From positions 1-6,689 of the forward strand of contig CAMLDH010000216.1 in assembly GCA_946478765.1 (NCBI GenBank): a stretch of DNA of 6,689 bases. Direction: 5' to 3'. Below the pieces are notes generated by a model, which was given only the letters and a program-made list of their open reading frames with translations, was not told the DNA's origin and made no database searches. This DNA comes from an uncultured Oxalobacteraceae bacterium. Its GTDB lineage: Bacteria > Pseudomonadota > Gammaproteobacteria > Burkholderiales > Burkholderiaceae. This document shows, piece by piece, positions 5,614 to 6,689 of this stretch. The translations under genes were made by a program, and so were the position numbers. Numbering within the stretch: position 1 is the first letter of the stretch; the number at the start of each line of letters is the position of its first letter.

Positions 5614-6689
5614 TCAAGGCATTGAGTTATCGGCGCGGCCGGATGAGGCATGCATGGCCTCACCCGCAACACGGTCGATGTAGTCCGCCCAGCACTGCAT
5701 CATCTTCCGCCGCTCTTCCAAGTACTTAGCCCGGTCGTACGCGCTCTCCAACTTGTCCTTCTGCGCATGCGCCAGTTGCCGATCGACGACCTCGTGCCGA
5801 TAGCCCAGGTATTCCTTCAAGGTGCTCATTGCCAGCGCACGGAACCCATGCCCGGTCATGTCGCCCTTGTACCCCATGCGCTCAATTGCCTTCAGCAAGG
5901 TGTTGTTGCTCATGGGCCGCTTCGGATCGCGCAGGTTCGGGAACAAATAGGTACCTCCGCCAGTGTGTCGGTGCAGGTCACGCAGGAGCGCTAGCGCCTG
6001 CCGCGACAGGCACACGTGGTGGTCGGTCTTGTCGGGATTGATGCGGCGCTTCCCGCGCTTCATGCGTTTCCAGGGAATGATCCACTCGCCCTTCTCCAGG
6101 TCGATCTCGGCCCAAGGTGTCTCGATGAGTTCGCTGGTCCGGACAAACACCAGCAGCATCAATTTCATCGCGACGCGGGTCGGCACGCCCATGCACGCCT
6201 CGTTGGCATACAACGCGCGAAGGAACTCGGGCAAACCGTCGGCACCGATTGCCGCGAAGTGCCCTTTCTCGCGTGGCTGCAGCACCTCGCGCAGGAATTC
6301 CGCGGGGTTACGTTCCGCGAGCCCACAGCGGATCGCATGCTTGAACACGCGCGAACAGTTCGCAGTCTGCCGGTTCGCGATCTCCAGGGCGCCACGCTGC
6401 TCGATGGCCCGGATGGCATCGAGCACATCGGATGGCTGTACCTTCGTGATCGGCAGGTGCCCGAAGGCCGGAAAGATATCTGACTCGAAGCGCCGCAGGA
6501 TTTCGTCCGCGGTGCCCGGCTGCCACTTGTTGAGCATGGTCTTGTGCCAGTCGCGTGCAACGTACTCGAAGGTGTTCTGCTCGGCCAGCCGTGCCTGGCG
6601 TGCCTGCTCCGCCCGCGCGCGGGCCGGATCCGTGCCGGCGGCCAGCAATTGGCGCGCACTGTCTCGCTTTTCGCGCGCGTCACCGATGG
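5614..6689 (-). CDS. int: P4-type tyrosine site-specific integrase (5' partial)
   Basis: The frame is open to the right edge, giving 357 visible residues; the usual N-terminal arm-binding segment of about 50 residues is cut off. The visible start IGDAREKRDSARQLLAAGTD is the typical end of that N-terminal domain, so an internal start at 6648 is not the true one. A core-binding domain follows (NTFEYVARDWHK to NPAEFLREVL). The catalytic domain has the first Arg in VFVRTSELIE (codon 6139-6141), Lys in WKRMKRG, HGFR in TGHGFRALAMST, His in RQLAHAQKD, and Tyr in SAYDRAKYLEERR (Tyr codon 5737-5739). All catalytic residues are present, so it should be active. It integrates and, with a partner such as AlpA, excises the island by strand exchange at an attachment site, which should lie to the right beyond the window. 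Codon use is GC-rich, unlike the defence operon. Confidence 0.95.
   Translation of the reverse strand, partial: IGDAREKRDSARQLLAAGTDPARARAEQARQARLAEQNTFEYVARDWHKTMLNKWQPGTADEILRRFESDIFPAFGHLPITKVQPSDVLDAIRAIEQRGALEIANRQTANCSRVFKHAIRCGLAERNPAEFLREVLQPREKGHFAAIGADGLPEFLRALYANEACMGVPTRVAMKLMLLVFVRTSELIETPWAEIDLEKGEWIIPWKRMKRGKRRINPDKTDHHVCLSRQALALLRDLHRHTGGGTYLFPNLRDPKRPMSNNTLLKAIERMGYKGDMTGHGFRALAMSTLKEYLGYRHEVVDRQLAHAQKDKLESAYDRAKYLEERRKMMQCWADYIDRVAGEAMHASSGRADNSMP

Noticed and set aside
6016..6483. Plus-strand frame of 155 codons
   Set aside because: Antisense shadow of the GC-rich integrase gene.
1..6689. CRISPR arrays, tRNA or rRNA genes, complete insertion sequences
   Set aside because: No regularly spaced direct repeats, no tRNA cloverleaf or conserved T-loop pattern, and no transposase motif with terminal inverted repeats was found by reading.

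Overview
The window looks like one end of an integrated genomic island in a GC-rich proteobacterium, probably a beta- or gammaproteobacterium of the Burkholderia/Ralstonia/Xanthomonas kind. The clues are the GC-rich codon use of the outer genes, a P4-type tyrosine integrase and an AlpA-type regulator. The species cannot be told from this sequence. Every gene I can support lies on the minus strand, so the reading order is right to left.

Right end (about 5.3-6.7 kb): a P4-type tyrosine integrase runs off the right edge and lacks only its N-terminus. It is followed by a 68-residue AlpA-type DNA-binding protein with a strong ribosome binding site. In this class of island the attachment site, often a tRNA gene, lies just beyond the 5' end of the integrase, here outside the window. 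To the left (about 4.4-5.1 kb) is debris. One piece is a frameshifted fragment of a second, related integrase whose catalytic Arg has become Leu. The other is an unrecognised decayed coding stretch with two diverged repeat units. This suggests repeated insertion or recombination at the same junction.

Centre (0.93-4.30 kb): a tightly packed operon of three overlapping or abutting genes, with visibly lower GC than either flank. In order it encodes (1) a PD-(D/E)XK nuclease-like effector with a helical C-terminal adaptor domain, (2) a 161-residue 'middle component', and (3) a 631-residue RAD50/SMC-like ABC ATPase with a Walker A motif, long coiled coils and a zinc-hook-like CxxC. This is the layout of the ABC-three-component (ABC-3C) conflict systems, which were predicted by comparative genomics. 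By inference, the ATPase senses or clamps invader nucleic acid or a nucleoprotein structure and the middle component couples it to the nuclease, which then cuts DNA.

Left end (1-746): a fourth minus-strand gene begins at 746 and is still open at base 1. Its first 248 residues include a second, different PD-(D/E)XK-like nuclease domain with an E-L-Q-A-K motif. It resembles the N-terminal nuclease of large multidomain defence proteins, but the rest is not in the window. The 183-bp gap before it carries two small hairpins. Together the window reads as a mobile defence island with two nuclease-based systems side by side next to an integration module.
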